Part shown: positions 22,787-30,840 of the stretch, one piece after another
How positions within the stretch are numbered: the first letter of the stretch is position 1
How the letters are laid out: each line of letters opens with the position of its first letter
Translations under genes and position numbers: made by a program
The notes under the pieces: generated by a model
The model's input: only the letters and a program-made list of their open reading frames with translations
The model's database searches: none
Told to the model about the DNA's origin: nothing
Source: Lachnospiraceae bacterium
GTDB taxonomy: Bacteria; Bacillota; Clostridia; Lachnospirales; Lachnospiraceae
Assembly (NCBI GenBank): GCA_017449485.1
Contig: JAFTFP010000041.1
Span: forward strand, 1 to 36,105
Reading direction: 5' to 3'
DNA length: 36,105 bases

Positions 22787-23311
22787 ATGGAAACAATCAC
22801 GTACCCCGGATCCAATACAGCACAACCGCAGAGTGCCTGGGTTTCCCAGGCGCCGCAGGACGCATGGACTGAACATCGGCAGCAGAGAACCTGGACAACG
22901 CAGGCCCTTCTGGAACGGATTTTCGGGCAAAATTTTGACGAACTGAAAGGCCAGACGCTCCGGATGGTCCGTGTCCGCATCCCGGGCAAAGAGGTCTGCC
23001 TGGCACATGTCTTAAATCCCACTGACCCCTGCATTTATCAGAATCTCGGGCTCCACATCGGCGTCCATGAGGGCGAGGATCACACCGGCGAAGCAATCGG
23101 CATGATCCGTTTTACTCCCTGGGAGGCCGTAGTGGCCGCAGCAGACTGCGCCATGAAGGCAGCCAATGTTGAGATCGGTTTTATGGACCGCTTCTGCGGA
23201 TCGCTGATTCTGACGGGGCGGCTTGCGGAGGTGGAAACGGCTGTAGAGGAGGTTGTCCGGTTCTTCCGGGATGACCTGCACTTCCGCTCCTGCGAGGTGA
23301 CGCACAGCTGA
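22787..23311 (+). CDS. eutS: Second EutS/PduU-type shell protein with N-terminal extension
   Basis: This 174-aa paralogue of the preceding protein has its EutS core at about 60-174: VRIPGKEVCLAHVLNP (63-78), GEAIGMIRFTPWEAVVAAADCAMKAAN (101-127), VEIGFMDRFCGSLILTGRL (128-146). It differs by an N-terminal extension of about 55 residues: a Gln/Pro/Thr-rich stretch, then a predicted amphipathic helix (TTQALLERIFGQNFDELKG, 37-55). An insert near 88-100 is rich in His/Gly/Glu. Circularly permuted shell proteins carry their beta-barrel at the N-terminus, so the extension should point to one face. The helix resembles encapsulation-type peptides but may equally be a docking surface for EutP. AAGGAG lies 7 nt before the ATG. 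It is 34 bp after the first eutS and overlaps the eutP start. Confidence 0.88.
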   Translation: METITYPGSNTAQPQSAWVSQAPQDAWTEHRQQRTWTTQALLERIFGQNFDELKGQTLRMVRVRIPGKEVCLAHVLNPTDPCIYQNLGLHIGVHEGEDHTGEAIGMIRFTPWEAVVAAADCAMKAANVEIGFMDRFCGSLILTGRLAEVETAVEEVVRFFRDDLHFRSCEVTHS

Positions 23312-23832
23312 TGAAGAAATTATTCCTGATGGGCCGCAGTGAAGCGGGCAAAACCTCCCTCGTTCAGGTTCTGAAGGGAGAAGCGCTTCACTACCGCAAA
23401 ACACAATATACGAACCTGCAGGACGATATGATCGATTCTCCGGGTGAGTACGCGGAGTCGAAGCAGTTCAGCACCGGGCTGGCCTGCTTTTCCTTTGAGG
23501 CGGATGTCGTGGGCCTGGTGCAGGCCGCGGACGAGCCCTTTAATCTTTTCGGTGCCAGTCTGCACACCTTCATTCAGCGTCCGCTGATCGGCATCATCAC
23601 CAAGACAGACTCTTCCTATGCCAATATTCCGATGATCCGCCAGTGGATGATGGACGCGGGGTGCGACCGCATCTTCGAAGTCAACAACATCACCCGCGAG
23701 GGCGCGGACGAGCTGCTCGCTTACTTAAAAGAAGACCTGCCCCAGCTTACACTGGAGCAGGCCCGCTTTAAACAAAGTCTTGGGATCAGTGAGTGGGATC
23801 CGCTTCCCGAGGGAATTGAATATCCCGACTGA
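23311..23832 (+). CDS. eutP: EutP/PduV-type small GTPase
   Basis: This 173-aa Ras-like P-loop GTPase is associated with microcompartments. Motifs are GRSEAGKT (8-15, Walker A), DSPGEY (42-47, DxxG-like switch II with the family's Pro), and TKTD (97-100, base recognition). EutP/PduV proteins have been linked to acetate-kinase-like activity and to positioning of microcompartments; the exact role is debated. Its ATG shares one base with the eutS stop (TGATG), so it is translationally coupled. The C-terminal extension (about 150-173) is slightly longer than in compact members. Its stop codon touches the stop of the convergent dehydrogenase gene with no intervening base. Confidence 0.9.
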   Translation: MKKLFLMGRSEAGKTSLVQVLKGEALHYRKTQYTNLQDDMIDSPGEYAESKQFSTGLACFSFEADVVGLVQAADEPFNLFGASLHTFIQRPLIGIITKTDSSYANIPMIRQWMMDAGCDRIFEVNNITREGADELLAYLKEDLPQLTLEQARFKQSLGISEWDPLPEGIEYPD

Positions 23833-24960
23833 TTATTCGAACGGGAACTTGAACTGAGTCAGTCCGTACTGATCGCGCAGCTGGATGAATTCCTTCTGCA
23901 CAGCGTCTGTGATCGGAACGCCCTTGTCCTTGCGATACATCCAGACATCATACTCTTTCTCGCCGGCGGTGTAGATGCGCTCCTCGCCGGGTGCCTTCTG
24001 CGACCCGCGCAGCTCGCGCAGGATATCGCCGGTGGTCTTCTTGAACGCCTCGGCGCCCATGAACGCTTCCGTGTCGATTGCGATGAAGAAATGGCCCAGG
24101 TGGTAAGGCCGGATTTTGCCTTCCTCATCCTTGCCGTCCAGTGCGCGCAGGAAGATGCCGGACTGCAGCGCGGCGGAGAGAATTTCAACGACGGTTGCGT
24201 AGCCATAGCCCTTGTAGCCCGCCATCAGCTCTCCGATGCCGCCGAGCGGTGCGAGCGCCGCCTTCTGGCTGCGGATATCCTTCAGAATCTGTGCGCTGTC
24301 AGTCATGGTCGAGCCGTCTCTTGCGATGACCATGCCGGCCGGTGTGTCATGTCCGATTCTCGCGTAGTACTCGATTTTGCCGTTCTGGATGATCGAGGTC
24401 GCGCAGTCGAGCATGAACGGGAAGGGCTCATCCGTCGGCATTCCGAATGTCAGCGGGTTCGTGCCGAGCATGTTCTCAACACCGAAGGTCGGCGCAATCG
24501 AAGGACGCGCGTTGGTTCCGGTGATACCGATCATGTTCTCCTTCACGGCCAGGCTCGCCCAGTAGCCGGCGATGCCGTAGTGAGAAGAGTTGCGGACCGC
24601 TGCCATACCCATGCCGTATTTATGAGCCTTTTCGATGATCATGTCCATGGCTTTCTTGCTGGCGACCATGCCCATGCCGTCGTTGGCGTCGAGTACGACA
24701 GTCGTCGGTGTCTCGCGGACGATGTCGACCTTCGTGACCGGGTTCAGGATGCCGGCGTTGATGCGGTCGATGTAGATCGGTTTGAAGCGGTTGCAGCCAT
24801 GGCTCTCAATGCCTCTGCGGTCACTTTCGAGCAGGACGTCGGAGCAGAGTCTTGCATCCTCTTCCGGCACGCCCACCTTCATAAAGACCGCGGTCATGAA
24901 GTCATCCACCATCTGCCACGGCAGATACGGCCTTGTATCTTTTTCCATTTCAGTTCCCAT
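23833..24960 (-). CDS. Ldh/MDH2-family NAD(P)-dependent oxidoreductase
   Basis: This 375-aa malate/L-lactate/ureidoglycolate dehydrogenase-family protein has a fold unrelated to classical LDH. Landmarks are LLESDRRGIESHG (43-55), VRNSSHYGIAGYWA with its catalytic-region His, GTNARPSIAPTFG, GTNPLTFGMP and GGIGELMAGYKGYGYATVVEILSAAL. It probably oxidises a 2-hydroxy acid with NAD(P). A C-terminal GEKEYDVWMYRKDKGVPI segment is as in family members. The ATG at 24958-24960 follows AAAGGGGG at 6 nt. The gene converges on eutP with zero spacing and no terminator is visible, so antisense overlap of transcripts is likely. Whether it works with the shell proteins is open; no targeting extension is visible. 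Confidence 0.9.
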   Translation of the reverse strand: MGTEMEKDTRPYLPWQMVDDFMTAVFMKVGVPEEDARLCSDVLLESDRRGIESHGCNRFKPIYIDRINAGILNPVTKVDIVRETPTTVVLDANDGMGMVASKKAMDMIIEKAHKYGMGMAAVRNSSHYGIAGYWASLAVKENMIGITGTNARPSIAPTFGVENMLGTNPLTFGMPTDEPFPFMLDCATSIIQNGKIEYYARIGHDTPAGMVIARDGSTMTDSAQILKDIRSQKAALAPLGGIGELMAGYKGYGYATVVEILSAALQSGIFLRALDGKDEEGKIRPYHLGHFFIAIDTEAFMGAEAFKKTTGDILRELRGSQKAPGEERIYTAGEKEYDVWMYRKDKGVPITDAVQKEFIQLRDQYGLTQFKFPFE

Positions 24961-25092
24961 TTGTTTCCCCCTTTCATTATGAACGCGGCGGCTTACGGCC
25001 CCGCGGTGTTTCCTGTAGTAAATTATGACACATTCCGGATCATTTTGGAATCAAAATAACCCCCCGGGAGGCTTCCGCGCCCTTTTCGGCTC

Positions 25093-25101
25093 TGCTATGA
25101 T
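25093..25101 (+). promoter_or_regulatory. Extended -10 of the cbiMQO operon
   Basis: TGCTATGAT, an extended -10, lies 64 bp before the cbiM start. No clear -35 is present. It is identical to the element before eutS (22333-22341). Confidence 0.5.
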
Positions 25102-25108
25102 TACCTCG

Positions 25109-25132
25109 GTGCGGGGCAGGGTCTGCCGGCAC
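25109..25132 (+). promoter_or_regulatory. Hairpin in the cbiM leader
   Basis: GTGC/GCAC outer and GGCAG/CTGCC inner pairings form a short interrupted hairpin just before the AAGGAG/GGGAGG region. The leader is far too short for a cobalamin riboswitch. Its role, if any, is unknown. Confidence 0.3.
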
Positions 25133-25164
25133 AGCTGAAAAAGGAGACAGGGAGGATATGTATT

Positions 25165-26172
25165 ATGCATATGGCAGATGCTCTGGTTACACCCGCTGTT
25201 GCGGCAACGATGGGAATTCTTTCGACGACTGCGGCCGGCTGGTCCATCCACAGGGTTCGTCTGGAAAATGATGAGAAGAAAATTCCTCTGATGGGCGTGA
25301 TGGGCGCGTTTGTCTTCGCGGCCCAGATGATAAACTTCACGATTCCCGGGACCGGCTCCTCCGGCCACCTGTGCGGCGGCATGATGCTTTCCGCGCTGCT
25401 CGGACCCTATGCGGGATTCCTGACGATGATTGGCGTTCTGCTGATCCAATGCCTGTTCTTTGCGGACGGCGGCCTGCTCGCTTTCGGCTGCAACGTCTGG
25501 AATATGGCTTTCTACGGGTGCTTTATCGGCGCCCTGCTGATCTGGAAGCCGATGATGGCAGGCGGCGCGACGAAAAAGAAGATCACGCTGGCGTCGATCC
25601 TCGGCTGTGTGCTCACACTGCAGCTCGGCGCGCTCTCCGTCACATTGGAGACCCTGGCTTCCGGCATCACGGAGCTTCCGTTTGGTGTATTCCTCGGAAC
25701 AATGCTTCCGATTCATCTGGCGATCGGCCTGGTGGAGGGCCTGATCACAGCCGCTGTGCTGTGCTTTGTCCACGAGGCGCGGCCTGAGCTTCTCTGGGGC
25801 GTAGGCGCTGCTCCGGCAGCCGAAGGGCGTTTCAGCTATAAGAAGACCATCGGTATTCTTGCAGCAGCAGCCGCTGTCATCGGCGGTGTGCTGTCCCTGT
25901 TCGCCTCTGCTTTCCCGGACGGCCTTGAGTGGTCCATGGAGAAGGTTGCCGGTACGACTGAACTCGAGGCGGCCGGCGGCATCTATGACACGGCATCGGG
26001 CATCCAGGAGGCGACGTCCTTCCTGCCCGACTACGCATTCAAGGGCTCTGAGAGTGCCGCGGGCACGACTGTCTCCGGCATCGTCGGCGCACTGATCGTA
26101 CTGGTGGTATGCGTCGGCGCATGTTATCTGTTCCGATTCTTCCGGAACAGGAACCGCAAGGCAGCTGCCTGA
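25165..26172 (+). CDS. cbiM: CbiM, cobalt/nickel ECF substrate-binding subunit fused to a PDGLE domain
   Basis: This 335-aa membrane protein is the metal-specificity subunit of a group I energy-coupling-factor transporter. It begins MHMADAL; the N-terminal His2 is the known metal ligand, so this start is fixed by function, and GGGAGG precedes it. The second metal region is PGTGSSGHLCGG (61-72, His68). About six helices make up CbiM (1-205). After a linker, residues 225-335 hold two more helices with PDGLEW (251-256) between them. This is a PDGLE/CbiN-like domain, which replaces the separate CbiN small protein. Cobalt is the likely cargo, nickel possible. cbiQ and cbiO follow. Confidence 0.93.
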   Translation: MHMADALVTPAVAATMGILSTTAAGWSIHRVRLENDEKKIPLMGVMGAFVFAAQMINFTIPGTGSSGHLCGGMMLSALLGPYAGFLTMIGVLLIQCLFFADGGLLAFGCNVWNMAFYGCFIGALLIWKPMMAGGATKKKITLASILGCVLTLQLGALSVTLETLASGITELPFGVFLGTMLPIHLAIGLVEGLITAAVLCFVHEARPELLWGVGAAPAAEGRFSYKKTIGILAAAAAVIGGVLSLFASAFPDGLEWSMEKVAGTTELEAAGGIYDTASGIQEATSFLPDYAFKGSESAAGTTVSGIVGALIVLVVCVGACYLFRFFRNRNRKAAA

Positions 26173-26175
26173 GCA

Positions 26176-26235
26176 GAATATGGGTGAACGGTATACAGTT
26201 AAGCGTTATATAGTTAAGCGGTATACGGGTAAAAT
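26176..26235 (+). repeat. Degenerate 15-bp tandem repeat between cbiM and cbiQ
   Basis: Four related 15-bp units follow one another: GAATATGGGTGAACG, GTATACAGTTAAGCG, TTATATAGTTAAGCG and GTATACGGGTAAAAT. The middle two differ at three positions. The array fills most of the 81-bp gap, where only a poor ribosome binding site for cbiQ is seen. It could be slippage or a spacer that tunes expression. Confidence 0.6.
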
Positions 26236-26253
26236 AAACGACTTACAGGCAAA

Positions 26254-27087
26254 ATGAGCGGCAATAAAATCGACAACGCGATCGGCGAGTTCCGGTCGCT
26301 GGATACTTCCGCAAATCAGGACCAGTGGATGAACAGGCTTCATCCGCTGGTCAAGCTGTTTCTGACAATTCTTTATATCACTGTGACGGTTTCTTTCTCC
26401 CGCTATCAGCTGGCGGGGCTTTTATGTATGGCGATTTATCCCCTGGCGGGCTTCACGATCGGGGAGATTTCGTTTGCGGGATGCCTCAGGCGCCTGCGGA
26501 TCGTTCTGCCGCTCGTTTGCATGGTCGGTATTTTCAATCCGCTTTTTGACCGCACAGTAGTCCTGCACATCGGATCGATTGCGGTGACAGGCGGTGTGCT
26601 CTCCATGATCACCCTGATGATCAAAGGCGTGTTCACGGTGCTTGCGTCCTATCTGCTGATCGTCACGACCTCCATTGAGAAAATCTGCCGCGCCCTCCGC
26701 ATGATCCATGTGCCGAAGGTACTGGTCACGGAGATCCTGCTGATCTACCGCTATGTCACGGTGCTGCTCTCGGAAACCGGCAGGATCACGCAGGCCTACA
26801 GCCTGCGCGCGCCGGGGCAGAAGGGCGTCGCATTTAAAGCGTGGGGGCCGCTTCTCGGCCAGATGCTGCTGCGCAGCATGGACCGCGCCGAAGTTCTGTA
26901 CGAAAGCATGTGTATCCGCGGATTCAGCGGAGAATTTCCCGGCGGAGCAGAGCGCACGCCGGCAGGCAGCGAAGAGACGCGCCGGACTGGGCGCTCAAGT
27001 CTGTGCTGGCTGCTGTTCTGGACAGCCGCCTTCCTGCTCGTCCGCTTCGTTCCGCTCGCAGAATGGCTGGGAGGGCTTTTCGTGTAA
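26254..27087 (+). CDS. cbiQ: CbiQ/EcfT transmembrane subunit of the cobalt/nickel ECF transporter
   Basis: This 277-aa membrane coupling protein has about 5-6 hydrophobic helices (for example 33-50, 52-70, 80-95, 105-140 and a final one near 250-270). It carries the two cytosolic coupling-helix motifs of EcfT, here QAYSLRAPG (about 179-187) and SMCIRGFSG (about 217-225, the usual A-R-G type box). It transmits ATP hydrolysis by CbiO to CbiM. An N-terminal stretch of about 25 residues is soluble. The ribosome binding site is weak (CAGGCAAA). Its TAA overlaps the ATG of cbiO by one base (TAATG), so these two are coupled. Confidence 0.92.
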   Translation: MSGNKIDNAIGEFRSLDTSANQDQWMNRLHPLVKLFLTILYITVTVSFSRYQLAGLLCMAIYPLAGFTIGEISFAGCLRRLRIVLPLVCMVGIFNPLFDRTVVLHIGSIAVTGGVLSMITLMIKGVFTVLASYLLIVTTSIEKICRALRMIHVPKVLVTEILLIYRYVTVLLSETGRITQAYSLRAPGQKGVAFKAWGPLLGQMLLRSMDRAEVLYESMCIRGFSGEFPGGAERTPAGSEETRRTGRSSLCWLLFWTAAFLLVRFVPLAEWLGGLFV

Positions 27088-27821
27088 TGAGTCATATCCA
27101 TATCGATGTGGAAAATCTGTCATACGCCTACGAGACCGGCATACCGGTGCTGCAGGACATCTGCCTTCACGCGGGCGAGAATGAGTCGATCGGGCTGATC
27201 GGCGCGAACGGCGCCGGCAAGTCGACGCTCTTAAAGCTCCTCGTGGGGCTCGGCACCGGCTTTACCGGCTCGATCCGCGTGGAAGAAATCCCGCTGGAGA
27301 AAAAAACACTCCCGAAGATCCGGGAGAAGATCGGCTATGTGTTTCAGGATGCGGACGCCCAGCTCTTCATGACGACCGTCGGGGAGGACGTCGCGTTCGC
27401 CCCGCGCAATTACGGTCTGCCGGAAGAGGAAGTGGAGAAGCGCGTGCAGACCGCGCTCGAGCAGACACACATCACTCACCTGCGGGACAAAGCGGTCTAC
27501 AAGCTCTCCGGCGGAGAGAAAAAGCTTGCGTCCATCGCGACCATTCTGTCCATGACACCGCATATCATCCTGCTGGACGAGCCCTCTGTCGCGCTCGATC
27601 CGCAGAATCGGCGAAACCTGATCCGCATTCTGGGTGAGTTCGATCACCTGAAAATCATCGCAAGTCACGATCTGGATTTTATCTGGGATACGTGTGAACG
27701 CGTCATCCTGCTCTCCGGCGGGCGCATCGTCCGCGACGGCAGTGCGGAGGAGATTCTCCGCGACCGCGCGCTTCTCGAGGCAAACGGCCTGGAGCTGCCG
27801 CTCTCGCTGACCGGCCGCTGA
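27087..27821 (+). CDS. cbiO: CbiO, ATPase of the cobalt/nickel ECF transporter
   Basis: This is a 244-aa ABC ATPase. It shows Walker A GANGAGKST (39-47), the Q-loop in VFQDADAQLF (85-94, Gln87), the signature LSGGEKK (140-146), Walker B ILLDEPS (161-167) and the switch His194 in ASHDLDF. The DADAQLF variant after the Q-loop is typical of ECF ATPases, which bind the CbiQ coupling helices. It should act as a homodimer, since only one ATPase gene is present. The ATG at 27087 overlaps the cbiQ stop; the frame is open further upstream but that part only mirrors cbiQ. It is followed convergently by the glycosylase gene 35 bp away, with no clear terminator. Confidence 0.95.
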   Translation: MSHIHIDVENLSYAYETGIPVLQDICLHAGENESIGLIGANGAGKSTLLKLLVGLGTGFTGSIRVEEIPLEKKTLPKIREKIGYVFQDADAQLFMTTVGEDVAFAPRNYGLPEEEVEKRVQTALEQTHITHLRDKAVYKLSGGEKKLASIATILSMTPHIILLDEPSVALDPQNRRNLIRILGEFDHLKIIASHDLDFIWDTCERVILLSGGRIVRDGSAEEILRDRALLEANGLELPLSLTGR

Positions 27822-27856
27822 GACCTGCGCAGCTTCTCTGTTCCCGGATCGATTCT

Positions 27857-28345
27857 CTATTTCCGGATGATCTTCCACGCATCAATCAGTTTTTCCACAC
27901 TCCAGGCCGCGTTCGCGGGACTGGTGGAGGGCAGGCAGACGGCCTTGCGGCCGATCACATTTTGCGTGTATTTAATAAAATACTTCTCTGCGGTTTTCCC
28001 GTTTACGTATATCTGGCGAATGGGTGCCGCGTCCAATATGATACTGAGATCGTTCGGCACAACATTTTTAATGCTCGCGTCCGAGGAACCCTGAATATCG
28101 CAGGAGTGAATGACATCCCAGAGCGCGATGTGATGGGAAAGCAGCAGGGCCTTCTTCTCCGGGACAGTCTCCGGCACCGGCTCGCCGCACACGGCGGCGA
28201 TGACCTTCCAGAAGCGGTTCTGCGGATGGCCGTAAAAGAACTGAGCTTCCCGCGATTTAACCGACGGGAAGCTGCCAAGAATCAGGATTTCCGACCGGCT
28301 GTCGTACAGCGGCGGAATCGGATGAATCACGGTTGTCTCTTTCAT
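27857..28345 (-). CDS. Hypoxanthine/uracil-DNA glycosylase (UDG family 6, HDG-like)
   Basis: This 162-aa DNA repair glycosylase has the uracil-DNA glycosylase fold. GSFPSVKSREAQFFYGHPQNRFW (24-46) matches the family's motif 1 region, with the Asn (in GHPQNRFW) typical of hypoxanthine-DNA glycosylases. LPSTSPANAAW (138-148) is motif 2, which inserts into DNA. It probably removes deoxyinosine arising from adenine deamination. The gene begins 11 bp after the stop of the methyltransferase gene, with AGGAAG as ribosome binding site, so the two form an operon. Uracil activity cannot be excluded. Confidence 0.88.
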   Translation of the reverse strand: MKETTVIHPIPPLYDSRSEILILGSFPSVKSREAQFFYGHPQNRFWKVIAAVCGEPVPETVPEKKALLLSHHIALWDVIHSCDIQGSSDASIKNVVPNDLSIILDAAPIRQIYVNGKTAEKYFIKYTQNVIGRKAVCLPSTSPANAAWSVEKLIDAWKIIRK

Positions 28346-28356
28346 TTCTTCCTATG

Positions 28357-29148
28357 TCATGCTTTTCTTAACACGGCCAGCGCCGCATAGTGCAGGATCT
28401 CAAACTCTTCCGGTGCAATCGCGTCAAGAAGTGCCCGGTGCTCTGCGTCCCACCCAGCCAGTTCTTCAGCGTTCAGCGACGCTCCCACACCTCTGCAGGC
28501 CCGCATTCTTCCGTGCCAGAACTCCTTCGTGAACGGAACCATCACATCATATTCCTCGTGATCTTCCATCTCAAAATATTCATATGCAATATCCGGAATC
28601 CAGATCGGGTGTCTGGTCTCTCCCGCACCTGTCCAGGAGGGGTTGTATTTCAGAACCAGCTCCTCGCTTTTCCCTGCGATTTCATCCTCATAGGGGAGCC
28701 AGGCCATATACAGGATCAGCAGCTTTCCCTCCGGCTTCAGAAGCTCTGCCAGTTTCGGCATCACGCGCTCATGGTCAAAATACCAGAAGCACTGGCAGGC
28801 TGTAATCACGTCAAAACTGCCGCCCGGAAAGTCAATCTCCTCCGTGGGTACGGCTCTGAAGTCAATCTTCATGCCGCCGGCTTCAGAAAGAAGAATGGCC
28901 TGTTCAATCTGTTCCGGGGAAATGTCGGTCCCGATCCAGTCCGCGCCGTATCTGTACAGATTCCGGGGCAGCACACCCGTGCCCGTGCCGAGGTCCAGCA
29001 CCTTCTGTCCCTCCGTGCACAGGCCCCGGTCAACGATTTTCTGATAAAAAAGTTCCGGATAGATGTCCCTGTACTTCGCATATTCCTGCGAGGTTCTTCC
29101 CCAGTCGAATACCTTTCCGGCGTCTATTCTACTATCTGAAATTTCCAT
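28357..29148 (-). CDS. Class I SAM-dependent methyltransferase
   Basis: This 263-aa soluble methyltransferase of the Rossmann type has motif I VLDLGTGTGVLPRNL (50-64), followed by DWIGTDISPEQI (motif II-like) and FDVITACQCFWYFDHERVMPKLAELLKPEGKLLIL (motifs IV-VI region). The N-terminal FDWGRTSQEYAKYRDIYP is typical of small-molecule methyltransferases of the UbiE/TehB-like group in clostridia. The substrate is unknown. It is co-transcribed with the glycosylase gene downstream. A 119-bp gap, holding an imperfectly terminator-like stem, separates it from guaA upstream. Confidence 0.9.
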   Translation of the reverse strand: MEISDSRIDAGKVFDWGRTSQEYAKYRDIYPELFYQKIVDRGLCTEGQKVLDLGTGTGVLPRNLYRYGADWIGTDISPEQIEQAILLSEAGGMKIDFRAVPTEEIDFPGGSFDVITACQCFWYFDHERVMPKLAELLKPEGKLLILYMAWLPYEDEIAGKSEELVLKYNPSWTGAGETRHPIWIPDIAYEYFEMEDHEEYDVMVPFTKEFWHGRMRACRGVGASLNAEELAGWDAEHRALLDAIAPEEFEILHYAALAVLRKA

Positions 29149-29173
29149 TTTTCTGCTGCTCCCGATCAGAGAC

Positions 29174-29198
29174 GAAGCCTCACACAGTCTCAGGCTTC
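29174..29198. terminator. Stem-loop between guaA and the methyltransferase gene
   Basis: GAAGCCT (29174-29180) and AGGCTTC (29192-29198) pair perfectly around an 11-nt loop. There is no T tract on either strand, so termination is uncertain. Confidence 0.35.
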
Positions 29199-29267
29199 AG
29201 CCTTCCATTTGCTCTTCCGGACCCGGATCGTGCCGCTGATTTCTTCTTATGTGTTTTAACCCTCAGA

Positions 29268-30827
29268 CTATTCCAGTTCAATCGTCCCCGGCGGCTTGCT
29301 GGTGAGATCGTAGAGGACGCGGTTGACGCCCTTCACCTCGTTGATGATCCGGCGCATGCAGGTCTGCAGAACGCTCCACGGGATCTCGGCCGCCTCGGCG
29401 GTCATGAAATCGCTGGTGAGCACCGCGCGCAGCGCGACGGCGTAGTCATAGGTCCGCCCGTCGCCCATCACGCCGACGGAGCGCATATTGGTGAGTGCGG
29501 CAAAATACTGCCCGAGGCTCTGGTCAACGCCGGCCTTGGAGAGTTCTTCGCGGAAGATAGCGTCTGCATCCTGAACGATCCGGACTTTCTCCTCCGTCAC
29601 TTCGCCGACGATGCGCACGCCCAGTCCCGGTCCCGGGAAGGGCTGACGATAGACAAGATAATGCGGAATGCCGAGCTCGAGGCCGAGCTGACGCACTTCA
29701 TCTTTAAACAACATGCGGAGCGGTTCGATGATCTCCCGGAAATCGACGTGATCCGGGAGGCCGCCGACGTTGTGGTGCGACTTGATGACCGCCCCCTTGC
29801 CGAGGCCGCTCTCGACGACATCCGGATAGATCGTTCCCTGTACCAGGAAGTCTACCGCCCCGATTTTCTTCGCCTCTTCCTCGAACACTTCAATGAATTC
29901 CGCACCGATGATCTTGCGCTTCTGCTCCGGGTCGCTGACGCCGGCCAGCTTGCTGTAGAACCGGTCCTTCGCGTTGACGCGGATAAAGTTCAGCTCATAG
30001 GCGCCGTCCGGTCCGAAGACGGCCTCGACCTCATCGCCCTCGTTCTTGCGCAGCAGCCCGTGGTCCACGAAGACACAGGTCAGCTGCTTCCCGACCGCGC
30101 GGGAGAGCAGAACGGCCGCGACAGAAGAATCGACACCGCCCGAAAGCGCGCACAGAACCCGGCCGGACCCGATTCTGGCCCGCAGGGCTTCAATCTGTGC
30201 GTCGACAAAAGAGGACATTTTCCAGGTGCCCTCACAGCCGCAGATATTGCGGACAAAATGTGAGAGCATCTTCTTGCCCTCCGGCGTGTGCATCACCTCC
30301 GGGTGGAACTGAACCGCGTAAAGCCGCTCGTCCGCCTTCTCCATCGCTGCCGCCGGACAGTTGTCCGTGTGCGCGGTGATCCTGAAGCCCGCCGGCACTT
30401 CGGCGATATAATCCGTGTGGCTCATCCAACAGGTAGTCTTCTTCGGAACAGCCTGGAACAGTGCCGATTCTTTCTCTCCGGGGGCCGCCGGATCCAGATA
30501 GACGTCCGTGTGGCCGTACTCACTGACGGGCGCGGTCCGGACGGCGCCGCCCAGCACGTGGGCCATCAGCTGAGAGCCGTAGCAGATGCCGAGCACCGGA
30601 ATGCCCAGCTCGAAGAGCTCCCGGCTGCAGGTGGGCGAATCCGCCGCGTAGACGCTGTTTGGTCCGCCGGTCAGGATAATCCCCTTCGGAGCCATCGCGC
30701 GGATCTCTTCCACACTCATCGTATGCGGGTGAATCTCACAGTACACATTGCTTTCGCGGACTCTGCGGGCGATCAACTGCTTATACTGCCCGCCGAAATC
30801 CAGCACTAGAATCATCTCTTCGGCCAT
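29268..30827 (-). CDS. guaA: GMP synthase (glutamine-hydrolysing)
   Basis: This 519-aa enzyme makes GMP from XMP, ATP and glutamine. The class I amidotransferase domain (about 4-195) carries the Cys82 nucleophile in GICYGSQ, with His175/Glu177 in QFHPEV. The ATP-pyrophosphatase domain starts with [14 protein letters not shown] (227-240). The dimerisation domain ends in the invariant-type [10 protein letters not shown]. The frame is open far upstream, into the NlpC/P60 gene. I chose the ATG at 30825-30827, which has AGGAAG just upstream and lies 13 bp after the preceding stop; an ATG at 30837-30839 would overlap that site. No purine riboswitch is seen; the gene appears to be read from the upstream operon. 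Confidence 0.96.
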   Translation of the reverse strand: MAEEMILVLDFGGQYKQLIARRVRESNVYCEIHPHTMSVEEIRAMAPKGIILTGGPNSVYAADSPTCSRELFELGIPVLGICYGSQLMAHVLGGAVRTAPVSEYGHTDVYLDPAAPGEKESALFQAVPKKTTCWMSHTDYIAEVPAGFRITAHTDNCPAAAMEKADERLYAVQFHPEVMHTPEGKKMLSHFVRNICGCEGTWKMSSFVDAQIEALRARIGSGRVLCALSGGVDSSVAAVLLSRAVGKQLTCVFVDHGLLRKNEGDEVEAVFGPDGAYELNFIRVNAKDRFYSKLAGVSDPEQKRKIIGAEFIEVFEEEAKKIGAVDFLVQGTIYPDVVESGLGKGAVIKSHHNVGGLPDHVDFREIIEPLRMLFKDEVRQLGLELGIPHYLVYRQPFPGPGLGVRIVGEVTEEKVRIVQDADAIFREELSKAGVDQSLGQYFAALTNMRSVGVMGDGRTYDYAVALRAVLTSDFMTAEAAEIPWSVLQTCMRRIINEVKGVNRVLYDLTSKPPGTIELE

Positions 30828-30840
30828 GCTCTTCCTCATA

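Noticed and set aside
25102..25164. A cobalamin or Ni/Co riboswitch before cbiM
   Set aside because: The leader is about 63 nt with one small interrupted hairpin. The B12 box and the expected multi-helix core are absent.
26841..27086. An N-terminal extension of 82 residues on CbiO
   Set aside because: The extension overlaps cbiQ in another frame and is not ABC-like; the ATG at 27087 overlaps the cbiQ stop as expected for coupling.
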